The notes: generated from the sequence alone by a model not told the origin. A stretch of DNA of 64,000 nucleotides from Akkermansia muciniphila (GCA_004557455.1 SFDX01000010.1:6221-70220); one strand, 5' to 3'. Counted from the first letter of the stretch, positions 25,427 to 34,936 are shown. Numbers and translations are program-made.

Positions 25427-26152
25427 ATGAAAATTTTATCCAAGGGCAAGCGAAGCGGCTTCACACTGGTGGAGCTGCTGGTGGTGATGGCCATCATGGC
25501 CATCCTGATGGGGCTCGGCGGCTCGATGATCAACGGGGTGGGCAAGGGCCGCTCCATGGATTCCGCCGTGGGGCAGTTCCGGCAGATGCTGGAGGAGGCG
25601 CAGCGGACCGCCCAGCGCTGCGGCACCTACTCTCGCTTGGTCATCGCAAAGGACGACAGGAACCGCTCAGAGCGCTCGCCGCACCTGCGTTGGATGGCGG
25701 TGCAGACTTTCCAACGCAAACCCGGTCAGGAGCCCACGGAGGTGAACCCCAAGGGGAGCTGGAAGACCTTAGGTACACCCAAGTTGCTGCCGCAGGGTAT
25801 CTACTTCAGCCCCAAGCACAGCCGCACCCTGGAGTGGAGCCACGGCAGCAAGGATGTCATGGGTCGGGATACGGTGTCCGTACCCGGGCGCGCCGGGATG
25901 GAGGTGTATTGCATTGAGTTTGATGACAAGGGACGCTTTGTGGCCCCGAATGCGGATCCGCAAACGGCTACACGCCCGTGCCGCATGGTGCTGATAGCCG
26001 GTCGCCCTGGGGCCGGGAAGGGCGCGGCGGACGGCATTCTGCCTGTGCCGATGGGCAAGGACGGCAAACCCGGTGTGGCAGCAGGGGTGCTGGTGTGGCC
26101 CCACGGCAAGATCGAGGCATTGCGCACCCGTGAGCAGATTTTCGATAATTAA
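25427..26152 (+). CDS. Type IV pilin-like protein, Verru_Chthon cassette D-like
   Basis: The 241-aa protein has a class III (prepilin) signal: short basic leader ending KRSG, then FTLVELLVVMAIMAILMGLGG with Glu at +5. The globular part is GspH/FimT-like (SAVGQFRQMLEEAQRTAQR). It is processed by prepilin peptidase in relatives. It is first in a set of three pilin-like genes with 12- and 28-bp gaps; this arrangement recalls the four-gene Verru_Chthon cassette of Verrucomicrobia, but the large member A is absent here. The cassette match is from memory of the layout. Confidence 0.8.
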   Translation: MKILSKGKRSGFTLVELLVVMAIMAILMGLGGSMINGVGKGRSMDSAVGQFRQMLEEAQRTAQRCGTYSRLVIAKDDRNRSERSPHLRWMAVQTFQRKPGQEPTEVNPKGSWKTLGTPKLLPQGIYFSPKHSRTLEWSHGSKDVMGRDTVSVPGRAGMEVYCIEFDDKGRFVAPNADPQTATRPCRMVLIAGRPGAGKGAADGILPVPMGKDGKPGVAAGVLVWPHGKIEALRTREQIFDN

Positions 26153-26164
26153 CAAGAACGGACT

Positions 26165-26965
26165 ATGACAGCAAGGGACATGACAAGCAGACGCCGAGGC
26201 GGGTTCACCCTCACGGAAACCCTCATTGCCTTGGGGGTAGTGGGTATATTGCTGGCCCTCTTTTTAACGATCTTTGTACCGGCCCGTTCGATGGTGCGAG
26301 ATGCCCTCATCTGCCAAGAGGCGGACCGTGTGGCCAGCACGCTGAAGGCGGAGCTGACCACCCTGCGTGCGGGGGAGAGCGCACCGCCCGGGGCCAAACA
26401 ATCCTCTCTCGGGCAATACATCAGCTCGTTTGACAAGGCTTTCCTGCTCATGAGCTGCTCGCGCACACCGGGCACGGCGCTCATCATCTTCTCCTACCGC
26501 GCCGACACGGATGCTCAGGCGACGCCTAAGGGCGGCTATTACCCCGCCATGCAGGCACGCAGCAACAAGAAGAACAAGGCGGGCAAGAAAGTGCAGGGGG
26601 CAGAGACTTTCCGACTGGGGCAGATGCTGACCGTGGTATGCCCCATTAACAAGATGGACGCGCGCCTCAAGGAGGCTCTGCGTTACTCCCAAGGGCCGGT
26701 ATTCATGGTTCGCATGTCGGAGCTGGTGGAGAACCGCGATGGTTCGTACACCGTTTCCTCCAAGCCCGGCACGATTTCCCGAGCCAATACGCCGGAGAAG
26801 TTTGTCTCCTCCGACAAGGATGACAAAGAGGGCTGGGGCGGTGTGCTGATGACGCGGGCTGATTTCTTTGTGCTGCCCACGCCGGATCCTGCCCGCTACA
26901 AGCATAAAACATGGAAACAGATGGGATGCCCCACTTTCTCCGTGAACATGTCTTTCCACCGCTGA
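26165..26965 (+). CDS. Type IV pilin-like protein, second of trio
   Basis: 266 aa with prepilin signal RRRGG-FTLTETLIALGVVGILLALF (Glu at +5). The remaining domain is unrecognised and rich in Lys/Ala. Probably a minor pseudopilin or a Verru_Chthon cassette B-like protein. A second in-frame ATG (M6) is possible. The start codon follows a 12-bp gap without a Shine-Dalgarno match. Confidence 0.75.
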   Translation: MTARDMTSRRRGGFTLTETLIALGVVGILLALFLTIFVPARSMVRDALICQEADRVASTLKAELTTLRAGESAPPGAKQSSLGQYISSFDKAFLLMSCSRTPGTALIIFSYRADTDAQATPKGGYYPAMQARSNKKNKAGKKVQGAETFRLGQMLTVVCPINKMDARLKEALRYSQGPVFMVRMSELVENRDGSYTVSSKPGTISRANTPEKFVSSDKDDKEGWGGVLMTRADFFVLPTPDPARYKHKTWKQMGCPTFSVNMSFHR

Positions 26966-26993
26966 AATTAACCTCATCTTTCGTTTTTTTGAC

Positions 26994-27974
26994 ATGAAGA
27001 CACGACTTTGCAACAGCCTGCGCCGGGGCTTCACCTTGGTAGAGCTTATCGTCGCCATGGCCATCACGGCCATCTTGGTGCTCATGATCATGCAGCTCAC
27101 CGGCAAGGGTGTAGACCTGTGGAAGAAGGTGCAGGAAGACGTGAGTGCGGCCTCTGCCTCCAGCTTGGCGTTGGAGATGCTGGGCATGGATCTGCAATCC
27201 ACGCAGATGAAGACGGGTACAAACGAGTATGAGTGGATGTTTGCGGAATCGGAGTCCGTTAACGTCGGCGCAGCGAAGGGGCTCAAGCTTCCCAAGTCTG
27301 CTCGGCTGGCCTTCTTTACCTGCGCCCCGGATCGCAACCCGGCGGTGAGCAGCCGCCCTGCCCTGCGCACCGGCTACCGCAACGCGCGCAACCGCAGCAC
27401 GGAGACCCAGGGGGATGTGTGCACGGTATGCTATGAACTGAAGTACCACGACGAAGTGCTGAACTTGGGCCCGGAGGAGAAGGGTGGCGGCGTGTTCCCC
27501 ATGTTCTCCGTCTACCGCACGATGGTGTTGCCCCGTCCTACCTTCGAGAGTCTGCTGGGGCAGCGGGACTTTGCTGCAGCCTACCGAGGCATGAGCCTGC
27601 GACCGGAGGAGAACTTCCTGTGCGATAAGATTATCGAGTTCTCTCTGGTGTTCAACGTACGCCATGCGAAGGGTGATGCGGACATCAAGACAGGACGTGC
27701 GGAGTACGAGCACGTGTCCGTACCGGTACTTTCCTCGCGCGGCTCGGCCAAGCCTTTCTCCATCCGGGGCACAACGATTACGGCAGGTACGAATACCTAC
27801 AAGAACGCGCGTGTTGTGTCGGCTACCGTGGCCGTAACGGTACTGTCGGAGAAAGGGGTGCAGCTGGTGGAGCAGATTCGCCGCGGACAGCGCAAGGCGC
27901 CTAAGGCGGAGGATTTCTTCCGTCAGTACACGACCTCTTTCTCGCGAACGGTATCGCTGCCGGATCCCCTGTAA
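26994..27974 (+). CDS. Type IV pilin-like protein, Verru_Chthon cassette C-like
   Basis: 326 aa with prepilin signal LRRG-FTLVELIVAMAITAILVLM and a long helix continuing into LWKKVQEDVSAASASSLALEML. The large C-terminal domain has a GspJ-like size. Third of the trio; lipoate ligase follows after 16 bp. Pilus or type II secretion ATPases and secretins are not in the window, so these proteins must use machinery encoded elsewhere. Confidence 0.78.
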   Translation: MKTRLCNSLRRGFTLVELIVAMAITAILVLMIMQLTGKGVDLWKKVQEDVSAASASSLALEMLGMDLQSTQMKTGTNEYEWMFAESESVNVGAAKGLKLPKSARLAFFTCAPDRNPAVSSRPALRTGYRNARNRSTETQGDVCTVCYELKYHDEVLNLGPEEKGGGVFPMFSVYRTMVLPRPTFESLLGQRDFAAAYRGMSLRPEENFLCDKIIEFSLVFNVRHAKGDADIKTGRAEYEHVSVPVLSSRGSAKPFSIRGTTITAGTNTYKNARVVSATVAVTVLSEKGVQLVEQIRRGQRKAPKAEDFFRQYTTSFSRTVSLPDPL

Positions 27975-27990
27975 CCTCTGCAAGACCGAC

Positions 27991-28725
27991 ATGCAGCCAG
28001 CTCCGCAAGACGGTGCCCCGCTGCCCTGCCTTCACCTGTGGGTTGACCCCACGCCGAGGCGGGGCTACCTGAACATGGCGCTGGATGAGGCGCTGCTGCG
28101 GCGGCCGGAGGCTTGGCTGCGGGTCTACGGCTGGGCTCTGCCTGCGGTGAGTTACGGCTATTTTGATACGCGCGATGTGGCGGAGGGGTTGGCGCCCGGG
28201 GCGCAGGAGTACATCCGCCGCTGGACGGGGGGAGGCATTGTGGACCACCGGCGCGGGCAAACCTACACCCTGACCCTGCCCGCGAGGCAGCCCGGGGAGG
28301 CGGCCTACCCGGAGAGTGCCTGCCTGTATGCCCGTATTCATCGCGCGCTGGCGGAGGTGTTGTCCGGCGGCGGCACGCCTTGCGACCTGTTGACTCAGGA
28401 CGCAGCGGATGGCGGGCGCGCTTGCTGGAGCAGCCCGGTGACGGCGGATATCGTAACCCCTTCCGGTAACAAGTTGGCGGGCGCAGCGCAGCGGCGGAGC
28501 GGCGGGGCGGTGCTGCACCAGGGCATGGTGCAGGGCTGCGAGCTGCCACCCGGGTGGGAGACGGCACTGGCGCAGGCCTTGGCTGAGGAGGTACTGCTGC
28601 ATACGGCCGAGGAACCTGTGCCGGGGCTGTTGCAGGAGGCCGAGGCCCTCTGCCGTAACAAATATGAGGCTCCCGCTTGGCAGGATGAAAGCCACGGGCG
28701 CCGCCGTTCGCACCCCTCTCTATGA
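27991..28725 (+). CDS. Lipoate-protein ligase A family protein
   Basis: BPL/LplA/LipB fold protein of 244 aa, acting on lipoyl domains of 2-oxoacid dehydrogenases or the glycine cleavage system. Motifs: LNMALDEALL near the start, YIRRWTGGGIVDHRRGQ (the RRxTGGGxVxH substrate loop), and the lysine site SGNKLAGAAQRRSGGAVLHQG. The acceptor could also be octanoyl transfer, as in LipM; sequence alone does not separate these. It overlaps the next gene by ATGA. Confidence 0.85.
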   Translation: MQPAPQDGAPLPCLHLWVDPTPRRGYLNMALDEALLRRPEAWLRVYGWALPAVSYGYFDTRDVAEGLAPGAQEYIRRWTGGGIVDHRRGQTYTLTLPARQPGEAAYPESACLYARIHRALAEVLSGGGTPCDLLTQDAADGGRACWSSPVTADIVTPSGNKLAGAAQRRSGGAVLHQGMVQGCELPPGWETALAQALAEEVLLHTAEEPVPGLLQEAEALCRNKYEAPAWQDESHGRRRSHPSL

Positions 28726-29849
28726 GCCACGAGGATACCGAGCTGTGGCGCAACAATGCCGCCGCCGTCATCATGGATGATGATGCTAACGTGCTGTTGG
28801 GCTGCAATGGGGGGAAGAGCCCTTACCTGCATTTTCCCCAAGGCGGAGTGCGCTCCAAGGAAACCCTGCTGCAGGCGGCGCTGCGCGAGGTGCAGGAGGA
28901 GACGGGACTGTCCGCGGACGCCCTGCATCTGATTGCTGAGCTGGGCGGTCTGCGCTACCGCTACCGCAGCAAAAACCGCAAGAGCAGCACTTGGGACGGG
29001 CAGCAGCAGACCTACTTTCTGTTCCGTCTCCCCGGCATCCGCCCAGCCCTGCCCCAGCAGCCGCCGGACTCGGAGCTGACGGCCCTGCGCTGGGTGCCTG
29101 CTGCGGAGCTGCACGAGGAGTTATTCGTGCCTTTCAAGCGTCCGGCGGTGCGGGAGGCACTGCGGGCCTTCTTTCCCATCCCGGGGCCGATGGATCAGCT
29201 GGTGCCGTTGCTGCGGGAGTCCCTCACCACGCGCCGCTATGTCAACGCTCCGCAGACCGCCCCGGATGATACTGCGCTCTTCGGCGGAGGCAAGGAGGAA
29301 ATCGCCTACCAAATGGAGGACTTGGCCAAGCGTCTTGATGCCGCGCAGGAGGGGAAAAGCCTGCTGCTGGTGCTGTTGGGCAGCGAGGGGAGCGGTCGCA
29401 AAAACACCCTGCGGGCTGTAGCGCGCTGCTTGGATCCGCTCTACACGCGCGCCTTCGCGCCTCGTCCGCTGCTGCGTACGGAGGAGGAGCTGGCCGCTGC
29501 CACCCCGCCGCCGGAGACGGCTCTTTTGTTGGGCAGCAGTCCTTATGAGCTACCCGAGGCCCTGCCTCTACTTCCTGCTTGGGAGGCCGAGCTGGCACAG
29601 CGCGGCACGCGGGTGGTGAAGTTGTTACTGCGCACCTCGTTCGAGGCGGAATGCAAGCGCCGGGAGCATCCCATATCCACCGCAGAATATGCGGACGTCT
29701 GCGCCCGCCAGAATACGGTGATGGCGGCCACCCCCGGCCCCTTCCCCTGGTATGTCGTGCCGGCAGACCGGCGTTGGTATCGCAATTACATCGCCGCGCG
29801 TTTGGTGGCGGAGGCTCTGGAAGCCCCCGTTGTCGCGGCTCAGGGTTGA
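28722..29849 (+). CDS. Nudix hydrolase fused to a degenerate PPK2-like domain
   Basis: Residues 1-155 are an RppH-type Nudix domain: WRNNAAAVIMDD, and a full Nudix box GGVRSKETLLQAALREVQEE then TGL (41-63), with tryptophan/arginine features seen in dinucleotide or RNA 5'-pyrophosphohydrolases. Residues about 185-375 resemble polyphosphate kinase 2: MEDLAKRLD…GKSLLLVLLGSEGSGRKNT (P-loop position, 219-228, but with Arg for the usual Lys), RGTRVVKLLLRTSF and PFPWYVVPADRRWY (near 340). The Walker B/NRSWYE region reads LGSSPYE, so the kinase half is likely altered or inactive. The mfd promoter overlaps the 3' end. Confidence 0.75.
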   Translation: MSHEDTELWRNNAAAVIMDDDANVLLGCNGGKSPYLHFPQGGVRSKETLLQAALREVQEETGLSADALHLIAELGGLRYRYRSKNRKSSTWDGQQQTYFLFRLPGIRPALPQQPPDSELTALRWVPAAELHEELFVPFKRPAVREALRAFFPIPGPMDQLVPLLRESLTTRRYVNAPQTAPDDTALFGGGKEEIAYQMEDLAKRLDAAQEGKSLLLVLLGSEGSGRKNTLRAVARCLDPLYTRAFAPRPLLRTEEELAAATPPPETALLLGSSPYELPEALPLLPAWEAELAQRGTRVVKLLLRTSFEAECKRREHPISTAEYADVCARQNTVMAATPGPFPWYVVPADRRWYRNYIAARLVAEALEAPVVAAQG

Positions 29850-29874
29850 CAAGACCGCCTCACGCTGCTACACT
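29846..29874 (+). promoter_or_regulatory. mfd promoter (leaderless type)
   Basis: TTGACA (29846-29851), 17-bp spacer, TACACT (29869-29874), 6 nt to the ATG at 29881. The -35 overlaps the stop codon of the upstream gene. Confidence 0.75.
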
Positions 29875-29880
29875 TTGCGC

Positions 29881-32800
29881 ATGGCCAAAACCTTGCCGGA
29901 AATCGTTGCTGCCTCCCCTGCTTTTGCGGAGGAGCTGGCACGTCTGCGCACCGGTGGCACCCGCACAGCTCCCATCGTGCTGAACCGAGTGTGCCCGGCA
30001 GCCTATGCCTTTGTGGCGGCCATGACAGCGGCCGCCGCGCCCTCGCCCTGCCGTGTGTGGGTGGTGGCGGATGCCCTGCCGACCCAGGAGCGTCTGGCAG
30101 CGGAGCTTCCTCTGTGGACCAACGCGCCGATTATTTTCTTACCGGAACAGGAACTGCACATTAACAACGGGCTCAGCGACCCCGATCTGGCGGCGGAGCG
30201 GCTGGATGCTCTGCACAGTCTCTGCGAGCAGCCGTGCACAACTCAGGTGGTCATCGTTACCCCGGCGGCATTGCGCTGCCCGGCCCCGCTCTTCCGTCCG
30301 CAGGCGGAGGGGATGCTGCATGTGGCTGTGGGTCAGGAGCTGCCGCCGGAGTCCTTGCAGGAGCGGCTGCAGGCGGCGGAGTTCGAGCGCACGGAGCAGG
30401 TCATTGCGCGCGGTCAGTGGAGCCTTCGCGGCGGTATTATAGATATTTTTCCTCTGCAGACGGCTTGGCCGTTGCGCATTGAATTTTTCGGGGATGAGGT
30501 AGAAAGCATCCGTGCCTTCGATGTCGACTCCCAGCTCTCCTTCCGCAAGCTGCCGGCGGCGGATCTGGTGCTGGAGGAACCGCCGGCGGAGAGTACGCCG
30601 GAGGAATGGATAGCAGACGGCGACCGTATCGTGGCCCTGCCGGACTGCGGCTATGCGGGGGATGTGCAGATTTTCGAGCTGCCGCCGGACCGCGAGGAGT
30701 TGCTGCCGGAGGAGGGGGCGGAGTCCGAGGCGGCGCGGGCGTTCATCGGGACTCCTCTGGGGGAGTTTGATACCGGCGACTTTGTGATGCAGGAGGCACG
30801 CCGTGCTCTGGCTCGGAACTCGCTGCAGCAGTGGCGGCGGGATCGTTGGCGCGTGGTGATGTATTTTCCGCACGAGGGGGAGAAGGCGCGTTTTGAGGAG
30901 ATTTGCGGGGATGATGAGGCCTGGCAGGGGGTGCAGAGCCGCGATGGTGACCTGCCGAGGGGCTTCACCGTGCCGGGGGCTAAACTGGCGGTGCTGTCGG
31001 CGGCGGAAATTTTCGGGCGTTATACATCGGTGAGCTCGCGCAGGCGCGATGACCGGGAGGACCGCATGCGGCGGGAGCGGGCGCAGGCTCCGCTGCGGGA
31101 AATAGCACCGGGCGACCTTGTCATTCATGCCGCGCACGGGTTGGGGAAGTTCGTGGGCATCGTGCGCGATGCGGAGTCGGGTGAGGAGGAGCTGAACATT
31201 CAATACGCGGGCGGGGTGCTGCTGCGGCTGCCGCTGCAGCAGAGTTACCTCGTATCAAAATACGTGGGACTCGGAGCCAAAGCTCCGGAGCTGAGCCGTC
31301 TGGGGGATGCCCGATGGAAGCGCGCCTGCAAGGCGGCGGAGCAGGCTATTGCGGATTACGCGGGACAGTTGTTAGAAGTTCAGGCGGAGCGTGAATGCGG
31401 CGGCGGCTCACCCCACCCTCCGGATTCGGCTTGGATGTGGCAGTTTGAGTCTGCCTTTCCCTTCCGCGAGACGCCGGATCAGGCGCGGGCGATCAGCCAA
31501 ACAAAAGCGGACATGGAAAGCACTCGGCCCATGGATCGGCTCATCTGCGGTGATGTGGGTTTCGGCAAGACGGAGGTGGCCATTCGAGCGGCCTTCAAGT
31601 GCGTCACGGGCGGCAGGCAGGTTGCGGTGCTGGCACCCACCACGGTGCTGGCGGATCAGCATTGGCGCACGTTCCGCGCGCGCATGAGTGAGTACCCCAT
31701 CCGCGTGGAGTTGCTCAGCCGTTTCACGCCGCCCAAAAAGGCGCGCGAGGTGTTAGAGGGGCTGCGCACGGGTGCGGTTGATATCGTCATCGGTACGCAT
31801 CGCCTCATTTCGGCGGATGTTTCATTTGATAAATTGGGCTTGGTGGTCATCGATGAGGAGCAGCGTTTCGGGGTGCGCCACAAGGAGCAGTTCAAGCGCC
31901 GTTTTCGCATGGTGGACATGCTGACCCTATCTGCTACCCCCATTCCGCGTACGCTCTATGTGGCACTGATGGGCGCGCGGGATATGAGCACCATCGACAC
32001 GCCGCCGCTCAACCGTCTCCCGGTGCAGACGGCGGTCTGTCCGTATAACGAGGAGCTTATCACGAAGGCGATCGAACGCGAGCTGGACCGCAAGGGGCAG
32101 GTGTTTTTCCTGCATAATCGTGTGCAGTCCATCCACAAGGTCGCGGAGGATCTCCACCGGCTCGTGCCGCGCGCACGCATTGTTATCGGGCACGGGCAAA
32201 TGGATAAAACGGAGCTGGAGCTCATCATGCGCGATTTCATCGCGGGCAAGGCGGATGTGCTGCTATGCACGTCCATCATCGAGAGTGGCATCGACATCCC
32301 GAACGCGAACACCATTATCATCGACCGCGCCGACCGCTTCGGGCTGGCGGATCTCTATCAACTGCGCGGGCGCGTGGGACGCGGCGTCCACCGGGCCTAT
32401 GCTTACCTGCTCCTGCCCCGGCAGGCTCTCTGCACCGCCGATGCCCGCAAGCGGGTCTCGGCCATCAAACAATTCACAGAACTGGGCAGCGGTTTCAAGA
32501 TTGCTATGCGCGACCTGGAGATACGCGGCGCAGGCAACCTGCTCGGCACCCGCCAGAGCGGCCACATCGCTGCCATTGGCTTTGAGCTCTACTGCCAACT
32601 CCTCCGCCAGTGCATCGAGCACCTGCAGGGCAAGGTGCCGACGACCCGTGCCGAGGCAGCCGTGAAGGCGGACTTCCTCTGCTTCTCCGAGGCATCCCTC
32701 GCCACCCGCGGCGCAGACCAAACAGCCCACCTCCTCGGCGCCTTCCTCCCCGCCGCCTACATGGAAAGCCCGCGCGCCCGCATGGCCGCCTACGCCGAAC

Positions 32801-33081
32801 TCGCTAAAACCACCTCCACCGATGAAGTGGACGAACTCGCCCTCCGCTGGAAAGACCGCTTCGGCCCCCTGCCCCGCCCTGCCAACACCCTCCTCGCCGT
32901 TCACAAAATCAAAATCCTCGCCTCCCGCCGCCGCATCGCCTCCGTCGAATTCCTCGGCCAAAAACTCCTCCTCTCCCGCAACGGCAACTACATCACCTTC
33001 AATAATCACTTCCCCCGCCTCTCCGCCACCAAACCCACCGACAAACTCAAGGAAACCATCCGCCTCCTCGAGACCATATAG
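29881..33081 (+). CDS. mfd: Transcription-repair coupling factor
   Basis: Displaces stalled RNA polymerase at DNA lesions and recruits UvrA. The 1066-aa protein has a UvrB-like N-terminal region (RGGIIDIFPLQTAWPLRIEFFGDEVESIR), an RNA polymerase-interacting CarD-like domain (GDLVIHAAHGLGKFVGI, near 408), helicase motifs GDVGFGKTEVAIR (near 559) and VIDEEQRFGV (near 658), and the TRG/C-terminal module. The promoter fixes the start at 29881, not the in-frame ATG at 29752. Third positions switch from G-rich to C-rich around 32.3 kb. Confidence 0.96.
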   Translation: MAKTLPEIVAASPAFAEELARLRTGGTRTAPIVLNRVCPAAYAFVAAMTAAAAPSPCRVWVVADALPTQERLAAELPLWTNAPIIFLPEQELHINNGLSDPDLAAERLDALHSLCEQPCTTQVVIVTPAALRCPAPLFRPQAEGMLHVAVGQELPPESLQERLQAAEFERTEQVIARGQWSLRGGIIDIFPLQTAWPLRIEFFGDEVESIRAFDVDSQLSFRKLPAADLVLEEPPAESTPEEWIADGDRIVALPDCGYAGDVQIFELPPDREELLPEEGAESEAARAFIGTPLGEFDTGDFVMQEARRALARNSLQQWRRDRWRVVMYFPHEGEKARFEEICGDDEAWQGVQSRDGDLPRGFTVPGAKLAVLSAAEIFGRYTSVSSRRRDDREDRMRRERAQAPLREIAPGDLVIHAAHGLGKFVGIVRDAESGEEELNIQYAGGVLLRLPLQQSYLVSKYVGLGAKAPELSRLGDARWKRACKAAEQAIADYAGQLLEVQAERECGGGSPHPPDSAWMWQFESAFPFRETPDQARAISQTKADMESTRPMDRLICGDVGFGKTEVAIRAAFKCVTGGRQVAVLAPTTVLADQHWRTFRARMSEYPIRVELLSRFTPPKKAREVLEGLRTGAVDIVIGTHRLISADVSFDKLGLVVIDEEQRFGVRHKEQFKRRFRMVDMLTLSATPIPRTLYVALMGARDMSTIDTPPLNRLPVQTAVCPYNEELITKAIERELDRKGQVFFLHNRVQSIHKVAEDLHRLVPRARIVIGHGQMDKTELELIMRDFIAGKADVLLCTSIIESGIDIPNANTIIIDRADRFGLADLYQLRGRVGRGVHRAYAYLLLPRQALCTADARKRVSAIKQFTELGSGFKIAMRDLEIRGAGNLLGTRQSGHIAAIGFELYCQLLRQCIEHLQGKVPTTRAEAAVKADFLCFSEASLATRGADQTAHLLGAFLPAAYMESPRARMAAYAELAKTTSTDEVDELALRWKDRFGPLPRPANTLLAVHKIKILASRRRIASVEFLGQKLLLSRNGNYITFNNHFPRLSATKPTDKLKETIRLLETI

Positions 33082-33131
33082 CCCCACCCGGGCGAAGCAG
33101 ACATACAGAGACGTTTTTCCAGAAAAGAAAC

Positions 33132-33161
33132 TTGCCGAGGCGGGGGGAGGTGTGGTAGAAT
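33132..33161 (+). promoter_or_regulatory. GH13 gene promoter (leaderless type)
   Basis: TTGCCG (33132-33137), 18-bp spacer, TAGAAT (33156-33161), 6 nt to the ATG. Confidence 0.6.
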
Positions 33162-33167
33162 AGGGGC

Positions 33168-34928
33168 ATGAGACCGGTGATATACCAGCTGTTTGTGCGG
33201 CATTTTTCCAATTTTTGTGAAGGAGGAGTGGAATGGGGGAATAGGGATGAGAATGGGTGCGGGACGTTTACGGGGGTGAATGATGCGGCGCTGGGGGCGC
33301 TGGCGGGAATGGGGGTGACGCATGTGTGGCTGACGGGGGTGCTGCGGCATGCGACGCAGACGGCGCGGGGGGGGATGGAGGCGGAGCCGGCGTCGGTGGT
33401 GAAGGGGAAGGCCGGGAGCCCGTATGCCGTGACGGATTATTACGATGTCGACCCGGATCTGGCTAATGAGCCGGCGAAGCGGATGGAGGAATTCCGGGCC
33501 TTGGTGCAGCGGGTGCGGCGGCATGGCATGGTGCCGATGCTGGATTTTATCCCGAATCATGTCTCACGTTGTTACAACTCGCGCGTGCGACCTGAAAGGC
33601 AGCTCGGCGCGGAGGACAACCGCAGCGTTTTCTTTGCTCGCGACAATGCCTTTTACTATCTGGAGCCCTGCGGCAGCGGGCAGTGTCTTCATTTGCCCGG
33701 CGGGGATTTCGCCCCCGAGCAGGGATGCGGTCGCGTAACGGGCAACAATGCTGCTACTTGGTCGCCCGGGGAGTATGACTGGTATGAGACCGTGAAGCTG
33801 AACTACGGCGTGGATTACAGAGGTGGGGCGGCCGCGGCGGATGGTCTGCCCGGCATGCTTGCGGGCACGGATGAGGTTCCCCGGACTTGGCGGGAGATGG
33901 ATGCGGTGCTGGCCTATTGGCAGGCTATGGGCGTGGGGGGATTCCGCTGCGACATGGCCCACATGATCCCCATGCCCTACTGGCGCTGGCAGACGGTACG
34001 TTGTCGGGTGCGCGATGAGAATATCCTGCTGGTGGCTGAGGGATATGACGACCACATGAAAATGTGCCGTGGTAAAGTGATACCCGAGCTTCTTGCCGCA
34101 GGATTTAATGCCGTTTATGACGGCGAGGCCTACAACCTTCTGAAGTCCGTGTACGAAGGCAATACCTGGGCGAACGACCTAGACCACGTCAACCACGGCG
34201 AAATCCCCTGCTTTGCCGGCGGTGTCCGTTATCTCGAAAACCACGATGAAGTCCGGTTGGCAGCCCCCGGACAGTGGAGCAACGTGGGCGGTGCGGTACA
34301 CAACGCCTTGGCTGCGGCCCAGTATGCTGCAACCTGCGGCCCCGTGTTGATCTATAACGGCCAGGAGTTCGGAGAGCGGGCTGAAGGCCCCGGCGGCTTC
34401 GGCGGCGACAACGGACGCACCAGCATTTTCGACTACACCAACCTCCCGCGTCTGATGCACTGGAGTAACGGCGGCGCCTATGACGGCGCCGGCATGAGCG
34501 ACACCGAACGAGCCACACGCGACTTCCTGTGCCGCCTGCTCCCCCTCCTGCAGCATCCCGCCCTGTCCAAAGGCGGCTTCTACGGCCTCAACTGGGCAAA
34601 CAAAGGAACCCCCGGGTACGGACGCAGCGGAGCAGAAACCATCTCCGGGCATTACCTGTACGCCTACCTGCGCCACTATCGTAAGGCAAAGGCCACGCTG
34701 CTTGTTATCTGCAACCTCCACCCCACCCAAACGGCAGAGAACATCTGCATCCACATCCCCACCCATGCCCGCGAGTGGGCAGGACGCAAAGACGGCCTCT
34801 GCCGATTCCGCAACCTGCTCGCCCCCGATGCACCGGAACAGGAATGTACGGCCGAACAGCTGGATGCCGAAGGACTCCCCGTAAGCGTGCCCGCCGGTCA
34901 AGCCCTGGTGCTTGAGTGGCTTCTGTAA
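33168..34928 (+). CDS. Alpha-amylase family (GH13) glycoside hydrolase
   Basis: 586-aa cytosolic-looking enzyme (no signal peptide) acting on alpha-glucans. The catalytic barrel shows HGMVPMLDFIPNHVS (region I), GVGGFRCDMAH with nucleophile D262, ILLVAEGYDD with acid/base E291, and RYLENHDEVRL with D360. A beta-sandwich C-terminal domain follows. Absence of a secretion signal suggests turnover of stored glycogen or of imported maltodextrins; the exact specificity is not visible. The gene ends 8 bp from the stop of the convergent AhbAB-like gene. Confidence 0.92.
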   Translation: MRPVIYQLFVRHFSNFCEGGVEWGNRDENGCGTFTGVNDAALGALAGMGVTHVWLTGVLRHATQTARGGMEAEPASVVKGKAGSPYAVTDYYDVDPDLANEPAKRMEEFRALVQRVRRHGMVPMLDFIPNHVSRCYNSRVRPERQLGAEDNRSVFFARDNAFYYLEPCGSGQCLHLPGGDFAPEQGCGRVTGNNAATWSPGEYDWYETVKLNYGVDYRGGAAAADGLPGMLAGTDEVPRTWREMDAVLAYWQAMGVGGFRCDMAHMIPMPYWRWQTVRCRVRDENILLVAEGYDDHMKMCRGKVIPELLAAGFNAVYDGEAYNLLKSVYEGNTWANDLDHVNHGEIPCFAGGVRYLENHDEVRLAAPGQWSNVGGAVHNALAAAQYAATCGPVLIYNGQEFGERAEGPGGFGGDNGRTSIFDYTNLPRLMHWSNGGAYDGAGMSDTERATRDFLCRLLPLLQHPALSKGGFYGLNWANKGTPGYGRSGAETISGHYLYAYLRHYRKAKATLLVICNLHPTQTAENICIHIPTHAREWAGRKDGLCRFRNLLAPDAPEQECTAEQLDAEGLPVSVPAGQALVLEWLL

Positions 34929-34936
34929 AAGCCGCC

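Noticed and set aside
29752..29880. N-terminal extension of Mfd from ATG 29752
   Set aside because: It overlaps the Nudix gene and precedes a near-consensus promoter whose -10 ends 6 nt before ATG 29881.
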